From Arthrobacter citreus (GTDB lineage: Bacteria; Actinomycetota; Actinomycetes; Actinomycetales; Micrococcaceae): DNA of 64,000 bases. Positions 1-8,326 of this stretch are shown one piece after another (the stretch's first letter is position 1; each line of letters begins with the position of its first letter). The stretch lies in NCBI RefSeq assembly GCF_038405225.1, contig NZ_CP151657.1, positions 3,348,001 to 3,412,000 of the forward strand, given 5' to 3'. The notes beneath the pieces were generated by a model that saw only the letters and a program-made list of their open reading frames with translations, did no database searches and was not told the DNA's origin. Both the position numbers and the translations under genes were made by a program.

Positions 1-466
1 ACGCTCCGGAGACTCCGGCGGCGAGCTTGTTCAGCGACTCCTCCAGGTCGTCCTTGGACACCATCGGGAAGGAGACCTTCTTGAGGGTCTCCTTGTCGGT
101 GACGTTGGACCAGTCATAGGTCAGCGTCACTTCGGTGGAGTCCGGGCCCTGGGGTTCGAGTTCCCAGACCCACTGCCAGCCCTTGGGCTCGGTGCCGGCC
201 GGAGCCGTCTGCCAGGCCAGGAGCTTGTTGTGGTCGTACCCGGTGACGGTGTTTTCCGTCTGGTAGTCGCCCATTTTTTCGTTGTTCATGTTCATGGTGA
301 AGACCTGCCCGGAGGCGGTGATGCGGTCGGTCTTCTCGTCCGAGATCACCATGCCGGAGCCGTCCAGCTCGGGGTGACGCTCGGGGTTGGACAGGAGGTT
401 GAAAATGTCTGCTGCTGAAGCATCGATGATTCGTGAGACAACAACACTGCTCTGATCAGTGGTCAA
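1..466 (-). CDS. SRPBCC family protein (3' part cut by window edge)
   Basis: About 155 codons are visible on the minus strand from a TTG start at 464-466, preceded by a GGAGAG ribosome site 4 nt away. The translation begins MTTDQSSVVVSRIIDASAADIF and continues with LLSNPERHPELDGSG and later VWELEPQGPDSTEVTLTYDW, the pattern of START/SRPBCC ligand-binding folds (polyketide cyclase or coenzyme Q-binding type). Members bind small hydrophobic ligands in a helix-grip cavity; no ligand can be named here. The C-terminus lies outside the window. It sits downstream of the phosphoketolase gene on the same strand with only 42 nt between, so it could be cotranscribed with it. Family call is good, function unknown. 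Confidence 0.75.
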   Translation of the reverse strand, partial: MTTDQSSVVVSRIIDASAADIFNLLSNPERHPELDGSGMVISDEKTDRITASGQVFTMNMNNEKMGDYQTENTVTGYDHNKLLAWQTAPAGTEPKGWQWVWELEPQGPDSTEVTLTYDWSNVTDKETLKKVSFPMVSKDDLEESLNKLAAGVSGA

Positions 467-508
467 TGAACTCTCCTTCGATAGATGGATCGTACGTACC
501 TGCGCGGG

Positions 509-2968
509 TCAGTCCGTGGTCTGCTCCGAGGCTTCCTGCAGTTCCCAGCCGGTGATGTACGGCGGGTCCTGCCCTTCGTCCCGGGTGTACTGCCGGCAGC
601 GTGCCCGTTCATCCTGCAGCCACTGCCGGAAACCGGCCTGCGTTGATCCCAGCGACGCTACCCGGTCCAGCACGTCGATGGCCAACTGGAACCGGTCGAT
701 CTGGTTCAGCATGGCCATGTCGAACGGCGTGGTGGTGGTGCCCTCTTCCTTGTAGCCGCGCACGTGCAGGTTCCCGTGGTTGGTGCGCCGGTAGGTCAGG
801 CGGTGGATCAGCCAGGGGTAGCCGTGGTAGGCGAAAATCACGGGCTTGTCCTGGGTGAAAAGGGTGTCAAAATCCCTGTCGGACAGCCCGTGCGGGTGCT
901 CCGCCTCGTCCTGCAGGCGCATTAGGTCCACCACGTTGACCACCCGGATTTTCAGGTCCGGCAACTGCTCTTTGAGCAGGGCGGCGGCGGCCACGGTTTC
1001 CAGGGTGGGCACGTCGCCGGCGCAGGCCATCACGACGTCGGGATCGGTCTTTTCCCCGGGCCCCGCTGTTTCGCTGCCGGCGAAGTCCCAGATGCCAATG
1101 CCGCGCTGCACGTGCAGCAGGGCTTCCTGCGGATCAAGCCAGGCGGGAGTGGGCTGCTTGCCCGAGACCACCACGTTCACGCGGTCCCGGGTGCCCAGGA
1201 TGTGCCGCGTGACGACGAGCATGGTGTTCACGTCCGGCGGCAGGTACACCCGGATGACGTCGGCCTTTTTGTTCACCACGTGGTCGATGAAGCCCGGGTC
1301 CTGGTGCGAGAACCCGTTGTGGTCCTGCTGCCAGACGTGGCTGGACAGCAGGTAGTTCAGCGACGCCACAGGCTGGCGCCAGGACAGTCCGCGGCTGACT
1401 TTCAGCCACTTGGCGTGCTGGTTGAACATGGAATCGACAATGTGGACAAAGGCTTCGTAGCAGTTGAACACTCCGTGCCGGCCGGTGAGCAGGTAGCCCT
1501 CCAGCCAGCCCTCGCAGAGGTGTTCGCTCAGGACTTCGGCCACGCGTCCGCTGCGGGCGAGGTTCTCGTCGATCTCGTCGATGCGCTGCTGCCAGGCCTT
1601 GTCCGTCACTTCGTACACGGCCTGCAGCCGGTTGGAGGCCGTCTCGTCCGGCCCGAAGATGCGGAAGTTGGAGGGGTTCTTCGAGATGACGTCCCGCAGG
1701 TAGCCGCCGGCGGTGATCATCGGGGAGATCCGCTGCGTGCCGGGTTTCTCCACATCCACGGCGTGCTCGGAGTAGGCCGGCAGTGCCAGGTCCTGCAGCA
1801 GCCGGCCGCCGTTCGCATACGGGGTGGCGCTCATCCGCAGGTCCCCCGCCGGTGCCAGGGCGGCGATTTCCGCGCGCAGCCGGCCGGCGTCGTCGAACAG
1901 TTCCTCCGGCCGGTAGGAAGCCAACCACTGTTCAAGCTGCGCCAGGTGCTCGGGGTTGTCATGGATTTCGGACAGCGGCACCTGGTGCGCGCGCCAGGTG
2001 CCCTCCACCTGCTTGCCGTCCACCACCGCGGGTCCGGTCCAGCCCTTGGGCGAGCGGAGGATGATCATCGGCCAGCGCGGGGCGTGGAGGTTGCGCTCGT
2101 CAGCGTCCGGTGCGTCGGCGGGCACGGCGGTACGCTCCCCGGAGCGGTAGGGCGCCTGGATGGCGTCGATTTCCGCGAGGCATGCCTCCAGCGCGGCGGC
2201 GAAATCGGCGTGCGCCTGCGCCGTGGACGCCGGGTCCTCCACGGTGACGAGGTGCGGGTGGTAGCCGTAGCCCTCCATCAGTTTCACCAGCTGCTCCTCG
2301 GGCATCCGCGCGAGGATCGTGGGGTTGGCAATCTTGTAGCCGTTCAGGTGCAGGATGGGCAGCACCGCGCCGTCCACGGCGGGATCCAGGAAGCTGTTGG
2401 AGTGCCAGCTGGCCGCGAGCGGCCCGGTTTCCGCCTCGCCGTCGCCAATCACGGTGGCGGCAATCAGGTTGGGGTTGTCGAACACCGCACCGTAGGCGTG
2501 GGCCAGGGAATAGCCCAGCTCGCCGCCCTCATGGATGGACCCGGGAGTTTCCGGGGCGGCGTGGCTGGGCACGCCGCCGGGGTAGGAGAACTGCTTGAAC
2601 AGAGTCCGCAAACCCTCCTCATCCTTGCCCACGTGACTGTAAATCTCCGAGTAGGTGCCCTCGAGCCAGGCGTTGGCGACGTTGGCGGGACCGCCGTGGC
2701 CGGGCCCGGTAATGAACAGGACTTCCCGCTCCTGCTCCCGGATCAGCCGGTTCAAGTGGGCGTAGATGAAGTTCAGCCCGGGCGTGGTGCCCCAGTGGCC
2801 CAGCAGCCGGGCCTTCACATCCGTTTTCTCCAGCGGCCGGCGCAGCAGCGGGTTGTCCCGCAGGTAGATCTGCCCGGCGGAGAGGTAATTGGCGGCGCGC
2901 CACCACGTGTCCACGTCTTTCAGGGTTTCGCTCAGGGGTTGTTCCGGTGCAACTGGCGCAGAGGTCAT
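509..2968 (-). CDS. xfp: phosphoketolase (Xfp)
   Basis: An 819-residue thiamine diphosphate enzyme of the usual phosphoketolase length. It splits xylulose 5-phosphate (and often fructose 6-phosphate) with phosphate into acetyl phosphate plus glyceraldehyde 3-phosphate (or erythrose 4-phosphate) in the cytosol. Both family signatures are visible: [19 protein letters not shown] near residue 145 and [19 protein letters not shown] near residue 175. The ATG start is supported by AAGGAGG 7 nt upstream. The next gene downstream is an SRPBCC protein; no acetate kinase or phosphotransacetylase gene is adjacent, so the fate of the acetyl phosphate must be settled elsewhere in the genome. Whether F6P is also a substrate cannot be read from sequence. 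Confidence 0.95.
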   Translation of the reverse strand: MTSAPVAPEQPLSETLKDVDTWWRAANYLSAGQIYLRDNPLLRRPLEKTDVKARLLGHWGTTPGLNFIYAHLNRLIREQEREVLFITGPGHGGPANVANAWLEGTYSEIYSHVGKDEEGLRTLFKQFSYPGGVPSHAAPETPGSIHEGGELGYSLAHAYGAVFDNPNLIAATVIGDGEAETGPLAASWHSNSFLDPAVDGAVLPILHLNGYKIANPTILARMPEEQLVKLMEGYGYHPHLVTVEDPASTAQAHADFAAALEACLAEIDAIQAPYRSGERTAVPADAPDADERNLHAPRWPMIILRSPKGWTGPAVVDGKQVEGTWRAHQVPLSEIHDNPEHLAQLEQWLASYRPEELFDDAGRLRAEIAALAPAGDLRMSATPYANGGRLLQDLALPAYSEHAVDVEKPGTQRISPMITAGGYLRDVISKNPSNFRIFGPDETASNRLQAVYEVTDKAWQQRIDEIDENLARSGRVAEVLSEHLCEGWLEGYLLTGRHGVFNCYEAFVHIVDSMFNQHAKWLKVSRGLSWRQPVASLNYLLSSHVWQQDHNGFSHQDPGFIDHVVNKKADVIRVYLPPDVNTMLVVTRHILGTRDRVNVVVSGKQPTPAWLDPQEALLHVQRGIGIWDFAGSETAGPGEKTDPDVVMACAGDVPTLETVAAAALLKEQLPDLKIRVVNVVDLMRLQDEAEHPHGLSDRDFDTLFTQDKPVIFAYHGYPWLIHRLTYRRTNHGNLHVRGYKEEGTTTTPFDMAMLNQIDRFQLAIDVLDRVASLGSTQAGFRQWLQDERARCRQYTRDEGQDPPYITGWELQEASEQTTD

Positions 2969-3021
2969 GCGGTGCCTCCTTGGCGGGGTTGGTTCATCGG
3001 GATCAGTTCAGCGCGGTTTCA

Positions 3022-3069
3022 GACGGCGGGATTTACGACGGCGGGACGGCGGCGGGCCCGACGGCGGGA
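3022..3069. repeat. short direct repeats, ACGGCGGGA-type
   Basis: Between the phosphoketolase start and the ligD stop the 9-mer ACGGCGGGA occurs three times exactly (3023-3031, 3038-3046, 3061-3069) and once in altered form near 3046-3056. No gene or promoter is apparent in this 128-nt gap. It looks like slippage-generated low-complexity sequence. Confidence 0.6.
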
Positions 3070-3096
3070 CGATGACGGTGGATTGTCGTCGATGTA

Positions 3097-5745
3097 TCAG
3101 GGAGCCTCCACCACAACGTCGGAGGGTTTTTTGTCCGGGCGCAGCCCCCGCCACGCGGGATGGCGCAGCTTGCCGGTGCCGGTGCGTTCAGAGTACGTCA
3201 CCTCACCCACGAGGACCGGGCGGACCCACTGCGCATCAGAGGCGTCGGCGCCGGGAACACCGTCCAGCGGAGCCGTTTTGCGGGCCAGCTTCTTGAGCTT
3301 GCCGCCCACCAGTGCCAGGTCCCGTTCGCTGAGCCCTGAGCCCACCCGGCCAATGTAGGCCAAATCATGCCCGTCCGGCACCGCCACGAGCAGGGAACCG
3401 ATCTTGGAGGCACGGTTGCCCTTGCCCGGACGCCAGCCAACAATCACCACTTCCTGGGTGAAGGAATTCTTGAGCTTGATCCAGCTCTTCGACCGGCGGC
3501 CGGGGGAATACGTGCTGTCCAGCCGCTTGGCCATCACTCCTTCAAGCCCGAGTTCCCTGCTGGAATCCACGGCCTCATCCATGGACATCTCCAGTGCCGG
3601 CGGGACCTGGACGTGCCCGTCCTCCCCCGCCGGTTCCACCGCCTGCTGCAGGATTTCCCGGCGCTGGGTGTACGGCAGCTCCAGCAGGGAATTGCCGTCC
3701 AGCCAGAGCAGGTCAAAGAGCATCAGGTGCACGGGGGTGCGGGCTGCGGCGGCATCTATGTCGCGCTTTTTGGTCAGGTGCATCCGGGGCTGCAGCAGCC
3801 CGAAGTCCGGCCGCCCAGCCTTATTGACGGCGATGATCTCCCCGTCGAGCACGGCGCGCTCCCCGTTCAGGTACCGGCCCAGTTCCTGCAGTTCGGGATA
3901 CGCCGCGGTCATGTCGTTGCCGTTGCGGCTGATCAGGCGGGTTCCCTCCGGCGTCACGTCCACGATGGCGCGCACACCGTCCCATTTCATCTCAAAGCCC
4001 CACTCGTCGTCGTCGTTGACGTCCGCCCGGGTGCCCAGCGTGGCGAGCATGGGTTCAATGGACGGCAGTCCGTGGTCGGCGGCGTCGGCGGCCACTGCCT
4101 TCACCACCGCGCCGGCATCCGGAAGTGCCGCGCGGGGCGCCGGTGCGGCAGCGGCGGCGGCCACCGTTTCCTCGGGCGACGCTGCGGCCTCGGCCTTCGG
4201 TGCTTCCTGCCCGGATTCCCTCTTCTTCGGCGCGCCCTTCGACTCCGCTTTTGGCGCCGCCTTCGACGCGGAATCCGCCTGCCCGTCCTCGTCGGGCTCC
4301 GCAGCGGGCTGGTGCTTCATCAAGTGGATGAGCCAGTTATTGGCTCCGCCCTTGCCTCCGGTGTGGATCAGCGCGAACCGCCGCACCGCACCGCCTTCGG
4401 AGGCGAGTCCGCCGTCGGGCTGCCCGTGCAGCACCGCGATGACTTCCTTGCCGTCGCGCCATTTTTCCTTCTCGTACGTGCCGTGGTCCCAGATCCGGAC
4501 TTCTCCGGCCCCGTACTCCCCTTTCGGGATGGTGCCTTCAAAGCTGCCGTAATCCAGCGGATGATCCTCGGTCTGGACGGCCAGGTGATTCTTGTCCGGC
4601 GAATCCGGCGGCCCCTTCGGCAGTGCCCAGGACACCAGGACGCCGTCGTGCTCCAGCCGGAAGTCCCAGTGCAGCCGCCGGGCATGATGTTCCTGGATCA
4701 CAAAGCTGTTGCCCTCCGAAGGTTCGGCGGGTTCCTCGGGCACCGGTTCCGGCGTTTTGGCCGCATCGCGCATGCTGCGGTATTTGCTGAGCCGGTCGGC
4801 GGCGGCTTCGTCCTCACCGAGAACATCCGCGTCCACTTCACCGGAATTCATCCCCGCCAGCAGATCGCCGTCGTCGGCCAGCCGCTGCATCACCGCTTCA
4901 TAATCCAGCTGTGCCAGGTCCGGATCGTCCAGCTCCTCCCAGGTGCGCGGAGCGGCAACCGTGGGGGTGAACCGCCCACGCAGGGAATACGGGCAAATGG
5001 TGGTTTTGTTGCGGTGGTTCTGGCTCCAGTCCAGCAGCACCTTCCCGGTGCGCCGGGACTTCTTCATGTCGGACACAATCAGGTCCGGGTGGTCCGCTTC
5101 CAGCGCCCGGGCCAGCTCGTGGGCCACGGCGCTGACCTCGTCGGACGTCTGCTGCCCGTCCAGGGCCGCGTACAGGTGAATGCCCTTGGATCCGCTGGTG
5201 ACCGGCCGGGCGTCGAGGCCCATGTCGGCGAGGATGCCGCGGGCCAGCCGCGCCACTTCGGCGCACTGGGCCAGGTCCGCGCCGTCCCCCGGGTCCAGAT
5301 CCAGCACCAGCCGGTCCGGGTTGTTGATCTTTCCGCGCGGGCCGAACCGCCACTGCGGAACATGGATTTCCAGGGCGGCGCTCTGGGCCAGCCAGGTGAG
5401 CGTGGCCAGGTCATTCACCAGCGGATAGATGTTGGTGGAGCTCTTGTGCTCAATCGCGAAGCGCTTCACCCAGGTGGGCGCGGAGGTTTCAATGTTTTTC
5501 TGGAAAAACACCTGCCCGGGCTCCTGCGGAGTTCCCACCCCGTGCACCCAGCGCTTCCGCGTGCACGGGCGGTCGCGGGAGTACGGCAGCAGCGCTTCGG
5601 CTACGGCGGCGTAATACGCCAGGACCTCCGCCTTGGTGGTTCCGGTCTCCGGATAGAGCACCTTGTCCAGGTTGGTCAGCCGCAGCCGGTGGCCGTCCAC
5701 ATTAACAGTCTCCTGCTGCTTCAGACCCGCTCCGCTGCTCGCCAT
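3097..5745 (-). CDS. ligD: multifunctional ATP-dependent DNA ligase LigD (Pol-PE-Lig)
   Basis: LigD repairs double-strand breaks with Ku by non-homologous end joining. Starting at ATG 5745 the protein is 882 residues. Domains in order: primase-type polymerase (about 10-300, metal-binding pair in VLDLDPGDG at 147-155); 3'-phosphoesterase (about 345-480, with QEHHARRLHWDFRLEHDG); a Lys/Ala/Glu-rich linker (about 480-560); and ATP-dependent ligase (565 to end) with nucleotidylated Lys587 in MKWDGVRA. This order matches mycobacterial LigD. The frame is open a further 53 codons upstream, but that stretch overlaps the divergent SDR start and lacks domain similarity, so M at 5745 is preferred although no strong ribosome site precedes it. 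The partner Ku is encoded at 13804. Confidence 0.93.
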   Translation of the reverse strand: MASSGAGLKQQETVNVDGHRLRLTNLDKVLYPETGTTKAEVLAYYAAVAEALLPYSRDRPCTRKRWVHGVGTPQEPGQVFFQKNIETSAPTWVKRFAIEHKSSTNIYPLVNDLATLTWLAQSAALEIHVPQWRFGPRGKINNPDRLVLDLDPGDGADLAQCAEVARLARGILADMGLDARPVTSGSKGIHLYAALDGQQTSDEVSAVAHELARALEADHPDLIVSDMKKSRRTGKVLLDWSQNHRNKTTICPYSLRGRFTPTVAAPRTWEELDDPDLAQLDYEAVMQRLADDGDLLAGMNSGEVDADVLGEDEAAADRLSKYRSMRDAAKTPEPVPEEPAEPSEGNSFVIQEHHARRLHWDFRLEHDGVLVSWALPKGPPDSPDKNHLAVQTEDHPLDYGSFEGTIPKGEYGAGEVRIWDHGTYEKEKWRDGKEVIAVLHGQPDGGLASEGGAVRRFALIHTGGKGGANNWLIHLMKHQPAAEPDEDGQADSASKAAPKAESKGAPKKRESGQEAPKAEAAASPEETVAAAAAAPAPRAALPDAGAVVKAVAADAADHGLPSIEPMLATLGTRADVNDDDEWGFEMKWDGVRAIVDVTPEGTRLISRNGNDMTAAYPELQELGRYLNGERAVLDGEIIAVNKAGRPDFGLLQPRMHLTKKRDIDAAAARTPVHLMLFDLLWLDGNSLLELPYTQRREILQQAVEPAGEDGHVQVPPALEMSMDEAVDSSRELGLEGVMAKRLDSTYSPGRRSKSWIKLKNSFTQEVVIVGWRPGKGNRASKIGSLLVAVPDGHDLAYIGRVGSGLSERDLALVGGKLKKLARKTAPLDGVPGADASDAQWVRPVLVGEVTYSERTGTGKLRHPAWRGLRPDKKPSDVVVEAP

Positions 5746-5867
5746 GGTCCCTAGTCTTACCGGGATTACCGGCCGATTTCCACTATTTGTCAGACTGCTG
5801 AGGGAATTACGCCGAGGGCGTTCCGCCTCCCCTCGGCCCCGTGGCGCAAACTGTGTAAGTTGGAAAA

Positions 5868-7346
5868 ATGAGTGAGCCGCAGCGGGTCTTGGTAACGGGT
5901 GCAACGGGCTACATCGGCGGACGGCTTGTTCCGCTCCTGATTCAGGACGGGCACAAGGTGCGGGTCCTGGTGCGGTCCCCGGAAAAGCTTAATGATGTGC
6001 CGTGGCACGACGACGTCGAGATTGTCCAGGGCGACCTGACGGACAAGGACTCCGTGGCCGGTGCCATGGCGGACACCGACACCGTGTACTTCCTGGTCCA
6101 TTCGATGGCCTCCGGCAAGGGTTTCGCCGCCCAGGAGGAGGACATCGCCAACATCGTGGCCCAGGCCGCCGAGGAGGCCGGCGTCTCGCGGATCGTCTAT
6201 CTGGGCGGCCTCCATCCGGAGGGCGAACTGTCCCCGCACATGCGCTCCCGCACCGAGGTGGGGCGGATCCTGCTGGAGGGCAAGGTTCCCGCCGTCGTGT
6301 ATCAGGCCGGAGTGGTCATCGGCTCCGGGTCTGCATCGTTCGAGATGATCCGGCACCTGACCGAAACCCTCCCGGTGATGCCGGCTCCGAGCTGGGTGCG
6401 CCGGCGGATCGAACCCATCGCCATCCGCGACGTGCTGCATTACCTGGTGCGCGCCGTCGATCTGCCCGCGGACATCAACCGCACCTTCGACATCGGCTCC
6501 CGCGAGGTGCTGACCTACGCGGAGATCATGAATGGCTATGCCGAGGAAGCGGGCCTGCCGCGGCGCCGGATTTACGCCCTGCCGCTGCCAGCCCCGCGGC
6601 TGGCCGGCATGTGGGTGGCCCTGGTGACCCCCATTCCACGGTCCATGTCGCTGCCGCTGGTCGAATCCCTCCAGCACGACGCCGTGGCCAAGGAACACGA
6701 CATTGATCAGTACCTGCCCCTGCCCGACGGCGGACTCACCGGATACTCGGAGGCGGTCAAGCGGGCGCTGGGCAAGGAGAAGCGCGGGGAAGTGGAAACC
6801 ACCTGGGCCGGAGCATCGCCGGCGGCGGACGAGGCGTCCTCGCCGCTTCCCAGCGACCCGGACTGGGCCGGCCAAACGGTTTACGTGGACTCCCGGCAGC
6901 GCCGGTCAGCCGTTGCCCCGGAGCATGTCTGGAAGGTGATCGAGGGCATCGGCGGCAAGAACGGCTGGTATTCGCTGCCCATGGCCTGGGCCATCCGCGG
7001 CGTGCTGGACAAGACCGTGGGCGGGGCGGGGCTGACCCGCGGCCGGCGGAACCCCACCACCCTCTTCACCGGCGACGTCGTGGACTGGTGGCGGGTGGAG
7101 CTCCTGGAGCGCGGAAGCCTGCTGCGGCTGCGTGCCGAAATGCGGGTTCCGGGCAAGGCCTGGCTGGAGCTGCGGGTGGATCCCGACGGCGACGGCAGCC
7201 TGTACCGGCAGCGCGCCATTTACTTCCCGAAGGGTCTGGGCGGAAGACTGTACTGGTGGCTGATCGCCCCGTTCCACGGACTGATTTTCCCGTCCATGGC
7301 CAAGAACATCACCAAGCACGCCGCCAGGCTGGCCGAAGAGACCTGA
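5868..7346 (+). CDS. NAD(P)-binding SDR/NmrA-like protein with DUF2867 C-terminus
   Basis: A 492-residue two-part protein. Residues 1-290 form an atypical SDR (NmrA-like) Rossmann domain starting with VLVTGATGYIGGRLVPLL, the extended-SDR TGxxGxxG nucleotide motif. Residues about 330-490 match the DUF2867 pattern (DKTVGGAGLTRGRRNP, then FHGLIFPSMAKNITKHAA at the end), a region often annotated as a ligand-binding or SRPBCC-like fold. The pair is widespread in actinobacteria as a putative oxidoreductase of unknown substrate. The gene is divergent from ligD with 122 nt between starts and ends one base before the pentapeptide gene stop on the other strand. Start ATG has only a weak GGAAA upstream. 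Confidence 0.8.
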   Translation: MSEPQRVLVTGATGYIGGRLVPLLIQDGHKVRVLVRSPEKLNDVPWHDDVEIVQGDLTDKDSVAGAMADTDTVYFLVHSMASGKGFAAQEEDIANIVAQAAEEAGVSRIVYLGGLHPEGELSPHMRSRTEVGRILLEGKVPAVVYQAGVVIGSGSASFEMIRHLTETLPVMPAPSWVRRRIEPIAIRDVLHYLVRAVDLPADINRTFDIGSREVLTYAEIMNGYAEEAGLPRRRIYALPLPAPRLAGMWVALVTPIPRSMSLPLVESLQHDAVAKEHDIDQYLPLPDGGLTGYSEAVKRALGKEKRGEVETTWAGASPAADEASSPLPSDPDWAGQTVYVDSRQRRSAVAPEHVWKVIEGIGGKNGWYSLPMAWAIRGVLDKTVGGAGLTRGRRNPTTLFTGDVVDWWRVELLERGSLLRLRAEMRVPGKAWLELRVDPDGDGSLYRQRAIYFPKGLGGRLYWWLIAPFHGLIFPSMAKNITKHAARLAEET

Positions 7347-7347
7347 G

Positions 7348-8034
7348 TCAGCCCTCCACACGCAGGCCCAGGTTGACCGCCAGCAGCGGGGCCAGCATCA
7401 TCAGCTGCGCCTCGTCCACGGTGGCTCCGCTGAGACCGGGGAGGTGCGTGATGGAACGGAACCCGGTGGTGCGCAGGTCAACGTCCTGCAGCACCGCGCC
7501 GGACAGGTTCAGGCTGCCGATGGTGCAGTCGCGGAACGCCACCCGGGTGGCGTGGACACCGTCCAGGTCCAGTTCCTCGATCCTGCAGTTGCTGAACAGC
7601 ACGTCGGTAAGCCGGGAACTGCGCAGGTTCACGAAGTCCAGCTTGCCGCCGTCCACATGCACCGAGTTCCAGCCGCTGTCGTAAAGCTCCGCCGACCCCA
7701 GCCTGCTGCCCTCCAGCACCACGTCCCTGAACGTGCTGCGCGGCGCCCGGAACACCGGGGCGTACAGGCCCGAAAACCGGCACTCCAGGAATCGGGCACC
7801 GCGCAGCCCGGTGTCCATCATGGAGACCGAGGCGAACTCGCACTCCAGGAAGGTGCTGCCCTGCAGGTCCCTTCCGTCGAAGGACTCGCCGTCGAAACGC
7901 AGCCCCTCGCAGGTGTCCCCGGCCTCCTGCGCCGGGGCGTCAGTCAGACCGTTCAGCCGCACCGGATCCAAAGCCGGGGCCCTGGTTTTTCCGGCGGATT
8001 TTGTGCTTCCGGACCGGCGGGCTGCCGAAGCCAC
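7348..8034 (-). CDS. pentapeptide repeat protein
   Basis: From GTG 8034 the product is 228 residues. The centre (about 40-205) shows the A(D/N)LxX-type five-residue periodicity of pentapeptide repeats: FDGRDLQGSTFLECEF, FLECRFSGLYAPVF, LDGVHATRVAFRDC and LNLSGAVLQDVDL. Such proteins fold as a right-handed quadrilateral beta-helix. Some (MfpA, Qnr) mimic DNA and protect gyrase, but nothing here singles out that role. The GTG start begins 3 nt below the stop of the small membrane gene at 8037-8255, hence probably the same transcript; the frame is open further upstream but that part overlaps the neighbour. Function unknown. Confidence 0.8.
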   Translation of the reverse strand: MASAARRSGSTKSAGKTRAPALDPVRLNGLTDAPAQEAGDTCEGLRFDGESFDGRDLQGSTFLECEFASVSMMDTGLRGARFLECRFSGLYAPVFRAPRSTFRDVVLEGSRLGSAELYDSGWNSVHVDGGKLDFVNLRSSRLTDVLFSNCRIEELDLDGVHATRVAFRDCTIGSLNLSGAVLQDVDLRTTGFRSITHLPGLSGATVDEAQLMMLAPLLAVNLGLRVEG

Positions 8035-8036
8035 GC

Positions 8037-8255
8037 CTACTTGCGCCGGCCGAAGATGAAGTAGGAGAGCGGGCCGACAAAGTTCACGGCACAGGCCGCC
8101 GACCACAGCGCCCGGGATCCGCGCACTTCCCCGGCCGGGCGCCGCCAGATGTCAGCCAGGGCCAGGCCGGCGAGAAGCACCTAGACGGTGGAGGCCACAC
8201 CCACCATCTTCTTCTGCTGGGCGGTGAGGTCCCTGATGGATTTTTTCTTAACCAA
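8037..8255 (-). pseudogene. small PLDc_N-like membrane protein with in-frame TAG
   Basis: Reading from TTG 8255 gives MVKKKSIRDLTAQQKKMVGV, then a TAG stop at codon 25 (8181-8183), then in the same frame VLLAGLALADIWRRPAGEV and, to the end, NFVGPLSYFIFGRRK before the true stop at 8037-8039. Length (72 codons), hydrophobic centre and the WRRPxxxVRGSR...NFVGPxxYFxFGR pattern match the phospholipase D nuclease N-terminal-like (PLDc_N) small membrane proteins of actinobacteria, where this position usually holds an amino acid. One C-to-T change from CAG (Gln) would explain the stop. Either a recent nonsense mutation, a sequencing error, or a restart downstream. Confidence 0.7.
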
Positions 8256-8279
8256 CGTGCTCTCGTTTCTGTCGGGGAC

Positions 8280-8311
8280 GCCGGGATGGAGGCTGCTGCC
8301 TCCATCCCGGC
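8280..8311 (-). terminator. hairpin after thiD-tenA
   Basis: A perfect 14-bp inverted repeat (arms 8280-8293 and 8298-8311, loop TGCT) lies 16 nt past the thiD/tenA stop and before the next minus-strand gene. There is no T-run, so it is a GC-only hairpin of the kind common at actinobacterial gene ends; termination is inferred. Confidence 0.6.
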
Positions 8312-8326
8312 ACCGAGTGCTTTTGA

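Noticed and set aside
1112-3358. 748-codon open frame on the plus strand opposite the phosphoketolase gene
   Set aside because: It mirrors the codon pattern of xfp in a high-GC genome and runs past its start into an intergenic repeat; the encoded sequence is His/Val/Arg-rich without any family motif.
3367-5754. 795-codon open frame opposite ligD
   Set aside because: Antisense shadow of a clearly coding three-domain LigD; composition is abnormal and no motif is found.
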